A DNA stretch of 10,801 bases, taken from positions 459,325 through 470,125 of the forward strand of contig MU631310.1 in NCBI GenBank assembly GCA_026770615.1, in the 5' to 3' direction. Under the pieces are notes generated by a model that was not told the origin of the DNA, made no database searches, and saw nothing but the letters and a program-made list of their open reading frames with translations. Of the stretch, positions 1 through 8,036 are shown one piece after another. Position 1 is the first letter of the stretch, and every line of letters starts with the position of its first letter. The translations under genes and the position numbers were made by a program. The stretch is from Pavlovales sp. CCMP2436. Its lineage: Eukaryota > Haptophyta > Pavlovophyceae > Pavlovales.

Positions 1-2980
1 CCATCGGCCAGGCCTTCTCTGGGGGGAGGTGTAGCACACGGGTTGGCAGGTCTGCGTTGATCATCGCTCCAGCACCGACGCCAGCCTCCTGTTGCATCTC
101 GAGCCAGCAGCGGAGGAACGCCTGTCCCTGCCGTGGTGGCGGTAGCGGTCTAGGGAGGCCTGGTTGCGGCAAGTGCAGGTATGACCGCCAGCCATGCGCG
201 CGCATGTCCAGGAAGGAGTTCCGCCCTACTACGAGCGTGACTTGCGGTAGCTCGAGCATACCGCGCTGCGTGATGGTGCCGGTCGGCTCGTCCACGATGT
301 CAAGGAAGTTGGGCACTGCCTGGGTCATGGCGCCACAGAAAGCGGCAGGCGCGATGTCAACCATGCGTCGAAGTCCGGCGCCCCGGTAGCGGCGGGAGAG
401 TGCGAGGCGGGCAGTAGCAAGCTGGTCGTCGTTGAGCGAGACTCCCAGTGCGTGTGTCGCCTGCGTGTGGATGATCGCGTCGAAGCGTGTGCACGCGTCG
501 CGCGCCTGATCCGGGTAGCAGTGGCGGGCAAAGTGATCAAATTTGCGTGCGGTGGAGAAGAGCGTTAGAAGCCAGAGCTGTTGCTTGTGTGACGAGCTGA
601 GCGTTGCGATTAGCTTGTTTGAGATGCTGGCAATCTCGACACACTTGCCAGCGAGGGCAAGCTTAACGTACTCCTCCGAGCCGATTGGGACGCCGTAGCA
701 CATGAAGCCGTAGTGCGGGGTCAGGGCGCCGTCGAGCAGGTGGCTGCGTGTCACCAAGCCACGGTGGGCGTCGAGGGAGGCGATGTGGGCCTCGTCGATC
801 CAGCATTCACACTTGGACGGCTGCACGACAAGGCCGAGCCGTAAGAAGAGTGCGTTGTGGAAGCGCTGCATCGCCGCGAAGACGATCCAGGGCGGACCGC
901 ACGCGCGCACGTCGTCGTGGCCAGCCCGAGCGCCCCCACCGTATGGCCGCAGCTCGGCGTCGAGCACCTTTAACTCGGGGTGGATGTAGATGGCAAAGGC
1001 GACTCCAGCCTCTACTGACCCTTGAGCGACACCGGTCTCGCTGTCTCTGCCCATAGGCGTCAGGCCGCCGCCCTTGCCAGTGACGAAGATCGGGTACTTG
1101 GGAGCGAGCGTGGCGTAGAAGAGGTGTGCGAGCGGGGCTAAGCCGGAGGAGCTGACGAGGGTGCGTGCTACCATCTCTGCGCGGTCTCCCTCATTGAGGG
1201 CGTTGTAGATGTCGGAGCCTGCGATGCAAAAGTGTGGGTTTTCAAGCAGCTCACGCACCCCAACGATGAGCTTGGTGCCGCCTGCCGAGACGAGGACTCC
1301 CAGCTGCTGCGGGAAGAGGTATTCCTCGATCTCACCGCGAAGACCCTTGTTGAGGATGACCCCTTTGGTGAGCCCCCGTCTCAGCGCACACGAGATGCTG
1401 ATTGGCCGCGCACCCTCCGCGACGCCGACCTGGGCCGCGCACTTGCGGAGTGGCACGCACCATGCAGCGCAGAACACAAAGTAGAACCAGGGAGGCAGGT
1501 CGCCGTTTGCGAAGGATGATGCCAGCCAGGCGTGTGACTCGAGTACTTGGCGTGCGGCATCTCCAACAAAGGGTACGTTCGGGGCAAGCGGTACGAGGTA
1601 CTCATATTTCCATGGCGACGCGCCTTGGGCCTTGTTGGTCTTGAGCCCGCGATAGGACTCCTGCATCTCCGAGATGCCGACCACGAGCCGGTCAGTGGCG
1701 TCGAGGCCTGGGATGACTGGCGGCATGGCCGTCCTCCTGCGCGGGTGCTTGGTGAGCATCTGCTGCAGCACAACTAGGTCCGAGATGTCGGCGAGGCCAT
1801 GGCTCTCGAGCAGCTTTGCAGCGTCGGAGAACTTGCCTTTGAAGAGGAGGGCGACGGCTGCCTTGATATCTCGCTCAGGGTCGGCAGGGTGGGATCGCCG
1901 GGTGTGGCGCTGCTGCAACTCCTTCGCGCAGTCGCTGGACCACTCAGCCACGAGGCTGCCGAAGTCTCCTCGCTCCCACCGATTGAACCGAGAGGCAAGC
2001 AGCCTGGCGGTCGCGAGGCGTCCCTCTTGCCCCCCGCGGGCAGTGGGCTGTTTGCGGAGTAAGATCAAGGGCAGGACCAACAGCATCTTCAGCGCTCGCA
2101 CTTCCTCAATCTCATTGTCCGGACCAGAGTGGCGGAGGGCTCTGATGACACGGACATTGGCAGCGGCCTGTGACTCATGGAAGTCCCGGGGTATGGAGTC
2201 GAGTTGCCGAGACGTGTTCCCAGCGTGCCCAGCAGCCTCAGCAATGGTGAGATGGTCAAGGGCAGAGAAGTTGCGTGCGGGCGGGTTTGCGGTTGATCTT
2301 GTGGGCAAGGGCATGCTTGGGCGCTCGACTTCCTCGCTTGACTGTGGCGCCTGCCGTTGGCGACGTAGGGGTGGTGGTGGCAGTCGCCGCCCGTCAGGTG
2401 GCGTGCTCCCACCTCGACCCCCCCCGCCCCCACGACCCGTCCTACCCCTACCACGGCCGTGGCTGTGGTATCTGCCCCGAGCACTGCCAGGCGGCAGTGT
2501 TGGTAGCTGTGGCGGTGCCTGAGGTGGCGGCGGTGGCGGCGGTGGTTGTGGTGGTGGCGGCGGCGGCGGAGGTTGTGGTGGCGGTTGTGTTGGCGGTAGC
2601 TGCTGCTGAGGCGGAGGGCCCGGCGTTGGCCGCTGCTGCTGTGTCCGTGCACGCGTCGTCCGCTGTGGCTGGAGGGGGAGTGGGGGGGGTGGTTGCGCTG
2701 GTGGTGGCGGTGGCGGTGGCTGATGTGGTGGTGGCTACAGCGGCGGCGGGAAGCCGGCTAGGTGGTCTCTCCTGGCGTTCGCGTCGGCTGTTGGGAGCAA
2801 TGTTGCAGCGGTAGCTTCGGCCTCGACGTTGGCTGCATTGGCGAGGGAGGTTTGGCGGGCGGGAGGGAGTATGTGCGCAAATGTATAGACCCCAGTGCGA
2901 TCGGAATCAACGTTTGAGTTGGCTCGGACTTTGGAGGCGTATTTGGTGGCGTTGAGCTCGAAGAGCGAGGGCCGGCTGGC
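1..2980 (-). CDS. Reverse-transcriptase-like protein of a mobile element, partial (C-terminus outside window)
   Basis: The frame (codon low positions 2 mod 3) is open from 2734 to the window edge, about 910 codons; upstream it crosses TAG at 2735-2737 and joins the ubiquitin-fused frame. Visible in order: a Pro/Gln-rich stretch (about 2510-2734), an Arg-Gly tract (2402-2460), a helical region with FNRWERGDF and ALLFKGKFSDAAKLL (about 1810-2000), then an RT palm. RT landmarks are GASPWKYEYL (1595-1624), RPIS (1397-1408), motif A SDIYNALN (Asp 1211-1213), motif B QGSVEAGVAF (about 995-1024), motif C GHDDV (Asp pair 911-916), PSKCECW (800-820) and the downstream YGVPIGSEEYV. These match the RT family, common in protist retroelements, that usually carries QGDPLGP and a YxDD-type box. 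The GHDD box and the altered motif B suggest divergence or inactivity. No zinc knuckle or endonuclease was seen. RT assignment is firm; the class of element is not. Confidence 0.75.
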
Positions 2981-3739
2981 CTAGGCAGGGGTCGAGCAGC
3001 TGCCGCCGCTGAGTCCTTTCCAACCGGTGGCGCGGTAGTTTGGGAGAGGGTCCACGTCGTATAGGTGGAGATGCTGAGGCTGCGCACGGACGTCTTGATT
3101 GAACCCAATTGTGGTAGTGCTGTCAATGGCTTGCAGTGCACAATGGCAGATGGTGTAAATCAAGGTGACCGCAAGCTCGTAAAGTACGGTGCAGCCCTCG
3201 GCTCTGCGCCAGAGCTTGTCGATGTGCAGCCCCTTGGCGCAGCTCAGATGGAATGCCTTCCTGAGATTCTTGTCCGAGGCCGCAAGTGTTTCTTCGGAGC
3301 TCTGGTCCGGAGGCACCTCACTAGGCGCGATGGCCTTCGGCTCGACGGGCAGCGCGGCGAGGATCGCGCGTGCGAGCGTGCGCCCCCGACGGGTACGGTC
3401 AACTCTGATCGGGCCGCCCGCTGCGTGGAGCAGTGCATGTATCTTGCAGTAGGACGTAATGATGTGGGCTGCGATGGGGGGGTCTTGGGGAGCTGGCACT
3501 TGCGCTGGCGCACCACCTCGCATGCGGCACGTAGAGCGCAGTGTCGCTTCGTTCTCGATGTCGTTATCCCGAAGTGGGCGCTGGTCGTCCAACTGTCTGC
3601 CTTCGCAGGTGAGGAAGTAGAGATCGGGTGCGATGCCGGTGTTGTGCTTGATGGCGTCTTTGACCATTCCGACCGTAAAGTGTGGCTTCACCTCGAGCAC
3701 GAGCGTCTGACGACCGAGGATCACGACAAGGATGTACAT
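2981..3739 (-). CDS. Ubiquitin-like domain fused to the N-terminal part of the mobile-element polyprotein
   Basis: The ATG at 3737-3739 opens a 76-residue domain (3512-3739) that aligns without gaps to ubiquitin: LEVKP, KDAIKHNTGIAPD, EGRQLDD, LRDNDIENEATL, and the end CRMRGG. Of ubiquitin's seven lysines only K27 is kept; K48 is Arg and K63 is Asn. Of the L8/I44/V70 patch only L8 remains (I44T, V70T). R72, R74 and G75-G76 are kept, so a deubiquitinase could in principle cut after RGG. About 175 residues follow with no domain I recognise, then TAG at 2981-2983. The same frame continues as credible protein below that TAG (SRPSLFELNATKYASKV). It is therefore probably one gene with the RT part, interrupted by a nonsense mutation, readthrough or a short intron (the TAG lies in an acceptor-like CCTAG context). 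Fusion to a retroelement protein is inferred from frame continuity. Confidence 0.75.
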   Translation of the reverse strand: MYILVVILGRQTLVLEVKPHFTVGMVKDAIKHNTGIAPDLYFLTCEGRQLDDQRPLRDNDIENEATLRSTCRMRGGAPAQVPAPQDPPIAAHIITSYCKIHALLHAAGGPIRVDRTRRGRTLARAILAALPVEPKAIAPSEVPPDQSSEETLAASDKNLRKAFHLSCAKGLHIDKLWRRAEGCTVLYELAVTLIYTICHCALQAIDSTTTIGFNQDVRAQPQHLHLYDVDPLPNYRATGWKGLSGGSCSTPA

Positions 3740-3967
3740 CGGGCTGCGCAATTGGCTGTGCGGTGAGCTCTGCGGCAGGCTCAGCAGCAGCAGCGGGCTG
3801 GGCGGAGCGGCGGGCTCTGCGGCGGTATGCTTGACGGCGGCGGGCTGGGGGGTGGCGTGGGGAGCGCCAGCAGGCTGGTTGGTGACGGACTGGGTGGTTG
3901 GCTGAGCGGCGGCAGCGATGGCTGCGGCGGGGTTGGCAGCGACGACGGCGTTGGTGACGGTAGTGGG
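3740..3967 (-). other. GC-rich open stretch upstream of the ubiquitin ATG, Ala/Pro/Thr-rich in frame
   Basis: The frame of the ubiquitin-like domain stays open upstream of its ATG to the TAA at 4013-4015, giving a low-complexity Ala/Pro/Thr/Gln stretch with short Leu and Ala runs. It could be an N-terminal extension cut by the AT-rich insertion, or simply a GC-rich 5' leader without stops. No promoter motif was recognised. Confidence 0.4.
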
Positions 3968-4012
3968 TACGATTTTCGGTTTAGATACGGATTTGAAGCC
4001 TTTTTGGATACG
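3968..4012 (+). repeat. Left copy of the 45-bp direct repeat at the AT-rich block boundary
   Basis: It starts TACGATTTTCGG and ends TTTTTGGATACG, and matches 7573-7617 in the same orientation at 39 of 45 positions with no gaps. It contains two GATACG hexamers (3984-3989, 4007-4012) and a GGTACG variant at 3966-3971. The change from GC-rich to AT-rich sequence falls here, and the helicase frame ends at its inner edge. Confidence 0.8.
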
Positions 4013-6115
4013 TTATTCCGAACGGGTTGGATCTTCAACAAATTTAGTAACCCATTCAACTACACGAACACGCCTACCAGCGCCACCATCTACAGAACTA
4101 AGCGGTGGTTTGTTATTACACGCACCTTCTACTCGGAAGAATATTGGAAATTCAGTTGCATCTAACCATAACCCGCATGTCTTTAGGATGGCTTTAAAAC
4201 CATCGGCTAATTTCTTCATAAGACTGACCTGTAGCTTATTATCAGCATCGTTTTCGGGTTCGTTAAAGAACACCATACGGCGACCTTTAGCGAGATACAC
4301 CTCAGATGTAGCATTAGCACCTTTTGGAGCTTTAGTAAACGTTTCCGGATTCATTTCAATAAAGTAACCACCAAGTACTTTTTAATAACTGCGAATTTCG
4401 TAGACTTGGAATTATAACCAGAACCTGAATGAATCATAAACGCTTGGAAAATTCTTTCAACGTTCAATAGTAAACTATCACTATCCCACATATATTTACA
4501 GACATCTGGGTCAGGGTAAATAGTCTTATAATAATTATCAATCAGTTTTTCAACTTCTTCATTAATCTCTTTCGGATACTTGTATTGGATATTATTCATA
4601 ATATAATCTTTAGGCTTAATTTTACGCACTATTTTAATATTACAATCGAAAACCATGTCACTAAATGCGAACAGATGACCAAAGCTATCAATGCTTTTCT
4701 CATAAAAACAATTCTTCGCAAAATCAATTTTCACGATCTCAACGATATTTTTTAAATGAGGTGTCATGTGTGATTTAAGCGCAATTTCTTGAAAGTTCTT
4801 AATTTTACTAGCAAAAGCTTTGATAGTTTCATCGTCTGTTACATTTAAACATGCTTTTTTTAGGTTTTCAGCCAATTAGAAAAACACTTTATGAAGCACT
4901 TTTTTAATGAATGACTGGAGAATAATAGGGGTTTTTCGTTTATTCCAAATATAATTAATATTATAATGAAACCAAAGATTAACCTCATCGTCATACACCA
5001 GAGTGTTCTTAATCATATGTTTACATAACGCCGATAGAGACGCGTGAGAACCTTTATCATTAACACAAGCATTAATAAACAATTTATGTTTATCAATATT
5101 TTCATCAACATATGTCTCATATTTATAGATAATGATACCTACATCATCATAACCATGGTCAGCATAATCATCTGGTAAAATTAACGCATTTTAAAACGGT
5201 TTAATTTTGAGTTGGACGTCAAAAGCCAGTTTTTTCTTTAGCACTAAGACGGCACTTATCTAAACAATTGTCATTGATTTCATCATTTTCAATCATTTGA
5301 AAGCCATCGAAAATAAGAGACGTTTCATAACCGTCTTTATACTTTGGAATAATCCCGTTATCGATACTATAATCTACATAGCACTTCAGCATATCATCCT
5401 CGATAATTTGTAAGATTCTTGCGATTGTTTTCCCGAGAACGTTGTCCTGGTAATTCGTTTTAACATCTTCATAAATTGTGCGATATTCATCAGACTGTAT
5501 AATTACTCCGATATTTCCCATTATTTCATCTCTAAATGCGCTTAAAAAAGCAGTTTTACAAGCACTGCCGTTAATGACAGCAATCACTTTATCCTTTGCG
5601 TCACTACGGTCACATTTTTCTTCCTTCATAATAATTTCGAGAACTCCTTTACGACTATTAACATATTTGTTAAGACGATTAGATGATATCCCATTTTTAG
5701 CAAAAGTCTCTTTGAGAATTGTCGGATGGCTATTAACTTGGTCAACATCTTTCCAAATTCCCTCGCAAATAGTAGATCGGACTGACGTGGTCGACATTTA
5801 AATACCTACACTTTTGTCACAATAGCATCGACCGATACCATTGCTAAATTTACCTTTCTTATAAGCTACCGGCAAATAGCCAGATTCAGAATCTTTGAGG
5901 TCTAACGGTACGAAATTTTTTTCCTTAATTTTTATTAAAATTGCTTCGACCTCATAATCCTTACGTTTACGACGAATTCCTTTCTCTTCTTCTTTGATAA
6001 CCTTGTCATATTGTTGAAGGGTGTTAATAATAAAATAAGTTTGGTTAAGTTAATCTTCTTGTAAAATGTAGTAGCGGTAAAATCGATCTGTGACATTGTT
6101 CTATATTCTATACAT
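4013..6115 (-). pseudogene. Family-A-like polymerase (TV-Pol) fused to D5-like SF3 helicase, broken
   Basis: Probable replication protein of the element. The polymerase part (about 5219-6115) has motif A DVDQVNSHP (5723-5749), a motif B-like R...K...NG (Lys 5594-5596) and motif C LIFDGF (Asp 5306-5308), as in the TV-Pol relatives of family A polymerases. The helicase part has a D5-like N region (LFAFSDMVFD), a Walker A GSGYNSKST (4396-4425) with Ser where NGKS is usual, Walker B VFFNEPE (4253-4276), sensor Asn pair (4112-4117) and GRRVRV (near 4070). Breaks: TAG 6101-6103; TAA at 6050, 5798, 5191 and 4876; a +1 shift at TTT-TGA (TGA at 5219-5221); and a -1 shift at an A-run near 4380. It ends at TAA 4013-4015, inside the repeat boundary and short of the usual helicase C-terminus. 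ATG 6113-6115 is my start if TAA/TAG are read through; otherwise the start is unknown. Identity is firm; functionality is doubtful. Confidence 0.8.
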
Positions 6116-6166
6116 ATATAATTTTTTCTCTTTAGATAGGTTTTAATCATATAAATACAAAAAAGA

Positions 6167-6184
6167 TTTTTTTTTTTTTTTTTT
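6167..6184. repeat. T18 homopolymer between two viral frames
   Basis: Eighteen T (A18 on the coding strand) lie just upstream of the polymerase frame and 22 bp downstream of the TGA of the small basic ORF. It sits where an early promoter or a 3' end could be, but nothing in the sequence decides this. Confidence 0.7.
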
Positions 6185-6206
6185 CCACCGGGATTTTCAT
6201 GTTTTT

Positions 6207-6479
6207 TCACGCCGCCGGATTATTCATATTTTGAACAATTTTATACGCTTCTTTACGTAACTCATACAAATTTTCACAATAAGCCGCACTCTTCTTTCGA
6301 TATTCTACATTATTATAGTAACGATTTTTCAAGTTTCTCCTGACAGATTCCTTTTATTTTTCAGCAAATACTGGGTCAGTTAAGCGGCGGTTTTTCATAT
6401 ATTTTCGCATATATTCACGATATTTTTCAATTTTTTGTTAAATCTTCAACTGCTCGGGTGTAATTTCAGTAGAATTTAT
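6207..6479 (-). CDS. Small Lys/Arg/Tyr-rich protein of the viral element, unknown function
   Basis: This frame is not visible as a normal ORF because TAA codons at 6438-6440 and 6354-6356 interrupt it, but it reads as protein throughout: TPEQLKI, KIEKYREYMRKYMKNRR, DPVFAEK, KESVRRNLKNRYYNNVEY, LYELRKEAYKIVQNMNN, then TGA at 6207-6209. Repeated Y-R-x-x-Y and basic helical spacing resembles small charged proteins common in giant viruses and their parasites; I know no defined function. No in-frame ATG lies upstream of the first TAA; Met codons at 6408-6410 and 6396-6398 are the only plausible starts, so the N-terminus is unsure. It lies between the nuclease and polymerase genes on the same strand. 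Confidence 0.5.
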
Positions 6480-6554
6480 TATTATATTAATATTTTATTT
6501 TATATAGATTTATATATGTTATATTGAATATAAAACATATCATTTTTTGTACTT

Positions 6555-7142
6555 TTACCTTATCTTAAAATTAAAAAAATTACATAATGGTCGTAATATA
6601 CCTTTTGAATAATGATAATCAAACCATTTTTCAGAATAGGCTAAATCGATTTTTTTAAAACAACACGAGCTAAAAAAAGTATTATCGAACAAAGTAGGTA
6701 TGTTAGGATTCTCAGATATAAATTCCTGTTGAAATTTATTAATATGATGGTCTATTTCAATATTTTTTGTTGATTCACAAATAGTAAATGCCAATTTTGT
6801 ACTATTTCGAGATTTTAATATTTGCGGACTAATAGAGTCTCTCATAGCTTGTTTTATATTTTTTAACTTGTCATGTTTTAGAATGCAACAAGTCGTATAT
6901 CTAATATTGTCAATAATATCATCTGATTTAATAAGATTTAATTCACAGTATTTTGGATGTAGCCGGTTTGGTACTATTTTTATCTAAATTACATTCATTA
7001 TCTTATCGGGATACTTCGGATGATTAAAGAATAGCTTCATAAAATCATTATAATAATCTTCATTTCGTCGGTAAGCCGAATTAGTAAATCCAATTTTATA
7101 CATTAAATTTTTGTAGTATTGTATTCGTTCTTTCATAGTCAT
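6555..7142 (-). CDS. HNH-like nuclease of the viral element, one in-frame TAG
   Basis: A 195-codon frame starts at ATG 7140-7142 (or 7134-7136, giving MKERIQ) and is open apart from TAG at 6984-6986 (codon 53). It ends at TAA 6555-6557, with an in-frame TGA at 6540-6542. The C-terminal half has the layout of HNH-like nucleases common in giant viruses and their parasites: IDHHINKFQQEF (His 132-133), PTLFDNTFF, then KWFDYHYSKG (His 177) and PLCNFFN, where families of this kind usually end in LCxxCN. The second Cys of that ending is Phe here, so zinc binding or folding may be lost. Role in such elements (homing or host DNA cutting) is inference. Assignment rests on my memory of the pattern, not a search. 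Confidence 0.5.
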
Positions 7143-7230
7143 CGTTAAGTATAACACCTAATATTGAATTATATATTTAGTTTTAACTAATTTTATTATC
7201 CTTTATTCTGTCCTTTGACCTAGTAAAGTG

Positions 7231-7569
7231 TTATTTCATCCAAATAATAGATTTATGGACATCTTGAATAGAGAATATTTGTTCGCCACGCAAGTTTTTT
7301 AACGGACTGACGTATGCCGATTGGATACCCCCCGAATGCATCGACTTATTAGCCAAATCATTGACATTCTCAGCATAATTTGAAGATTTTTTTATCTAGC
7401 TTCATTAATTTTGTAGAAATAATACTGTGACGAAGATATTTTACGATAATTCATTCATCTTTAAAAACAGGTATTTTAGCAAACATTCTGGCAATAAAAG
7501 GACCGAGTTTTTTATCTTCATTCGGGGTTTAATTTTAACGGTAAAGCATCTAGCGTGTTCGGCCCGTGT
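7231..7569 (-). pseudogene. Tyrosine recombinase (integrase), C-terminal catalytic fragment, broken
   Basis: Two frames together give the C-terminal half of a tyrosine recombinase: VKYLRHSIISTKLM carries the Arg-x-x-His-like box (Arg-His at 7427-7432), and DLANKSMHSGGIQSAYVSPL carries the M-H-S box (His 7336-7338) and candidate nucleophile Tyr (7312-7314), with the usual His-to-Tyr spacing. A one-base shift in the A7 run around 7387-7393 separates the boxes. In-frame stops are TAG 7550-7552, TAA 7535 and 7529, TGA 7451-7453, and TAA 7231-7233, which may be the real end. The N-terminal part is missing at the 7573-7617 repeat. In intact elements this enzyme catalyses integration by strand exchange. 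It lies immediately upstream of the nuclease gene. Confidence 0.55.
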
Positions 7570-7572
7570 AGA

Positions 7573-7617
7573 TACGATTTTCGGTTGGGATACGATTTTG
7601 AAGCCTGTCTGGATACG
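7573..7617 (+). repeat. Right copy of the 45-bp direct repeat, extended by more GATACG hexamers
   Basis: It matches 3968-4012 at 39 of 45 positions in direct orientation. GATACG occurs at 7571, 7589 and 7612 within it and again at 7638 and 7659 just outside, so the repeat looks like part of a loose hexamer array. Sequence turns GC-rich directly to its right. Confidence 0.8.
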
Positions 7618-8036
7618 AACTGACTAAAATCGGGCGGGATACGTCAGCGCACCCACAGGATACGGCAGAGCATTTCTTCTTCACCATCCTCCGCGTCGAC
7701 ATAGCAGTAGCCACGCACCACGCCGACGAAAAGAAAGTCCACCGAACCCTGGAACTCTACCGCGCAGGCCCACCCTGGACACCCACCAACGGCGCACCAA
7801 CGATCACAGAAGCCCCCGTACCACTCACAGGAGGCTACCCATGGACACAAGAAGCACCAAGAACCGGAAACACAGAAGGAGGGAAACCACGCAAACAGCA
7901 AGCACACGCCATAACCACACTCATGCGCTCACCCAGAATGGCAGGCACAGAACAAATACCGATTCGAGTCATGCACAGCGACATCACTACTCACTTTCGA
8001 GGAACCCAAGCTCGCACACACAACCAACAGACCTAA
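7602..8036 (+). CDS. 5'-truncated open frame of unknown function
   Basis: A frame of 144 codons is open from the in-frame TGA at 7599-7601 to tandem stops TAA (8034-8036) and TGA (8037-8039). It has no ATG until 7923, so if genuine it has lost its 5' end at the repeat or is a 3' exon. The product is hydrophilic, with stretches such as HADEKKVHRTLELYRAGPPW and PVPLTGGYPWTQ. Many codons end in A (ACA, CCA, GCA, GAA, CAA), unlike the DMAP1 exons nearby, hinting at a different origin. I recognise no domain. It runs opposite to the viral genes and the RT gene. A possible alternative first exon of an acceptor-spliced gene cannot be excluded. Confidence 0.4.
   Translation, partial: SLSGYELTKIGRDTSAHPQDTAEHFFFTILRVDIAVATHHADEKKVHRTLELYRAGPPWTPTNGAPTITEAPVPLTGGYPWTQEAPRTGNTEGGKPRKQQAHAITTLMRSPRMAGTEQIPIRVMHSDITTHFRGTQARTHNQQT

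Larger units (their letters stand above)
3968..7617. mobile_element. AT-rich integrated viral fragment (virophage / Polinton-like type)
   Basis: About 3.6 kb of AT-rich DNA lies between GC-rich flanks. All four recognisable frames are on the minus strand: tyrosine recombinase fragment, HNH-like nuclease, small basic ORF, and TV-Pol plus SF3 helicase. A TV-Pol/SF3 helicase replication protein with a tyrosine recombinase is typical of virophages, Polinton-like viruses and related elements integrated in protist genomes. No capsid, packaging ATPase or protease gene and no terminal inverted repeat is present, so this is a fragment. Direct repeats mark both ends, but the terminal genes are cut there, so it is not a complete excisable unit. 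Such elements are often hard to separate from giant-virus insertions; the exact group is open. Confidence 0.75.

Noticed and set aside
1674..2814. Long plus-strand frames opposite the RT gene (282 and 179 codons, Val/Ala-rich)
   Set aside because: They are antisense shadows of the GC-rich Pro/Gln coding region on the minus strand, which shows RT motifs.
3065..3766. 233-codon plus-strand frame opposite the ubiquitin-like domain
   Set aside because: The minus strand encodes a clear ubiquitin fold in the same bases; the plus frame has no recognisable feature.
5935..6210. 91-codon minus-strand frame overlapping the polymerase start
   Set aside because: It is free of stops, but the other frame gives the sequence continuous with the polymerase (KVIKEEEKGIRRKRKDYEV); this one is probably a shadow.
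3968..7617. Terminal inverted repeats for a Polinton or virophage
   Set aside because: The two ends share direct, not inverted, similarity; no inverted match was seen.
7644..7907. Cys/Trp-rich minus-strand frame
   Set aside because: Composition is typical of an antisense of the plus-strand frame 7602-8036.
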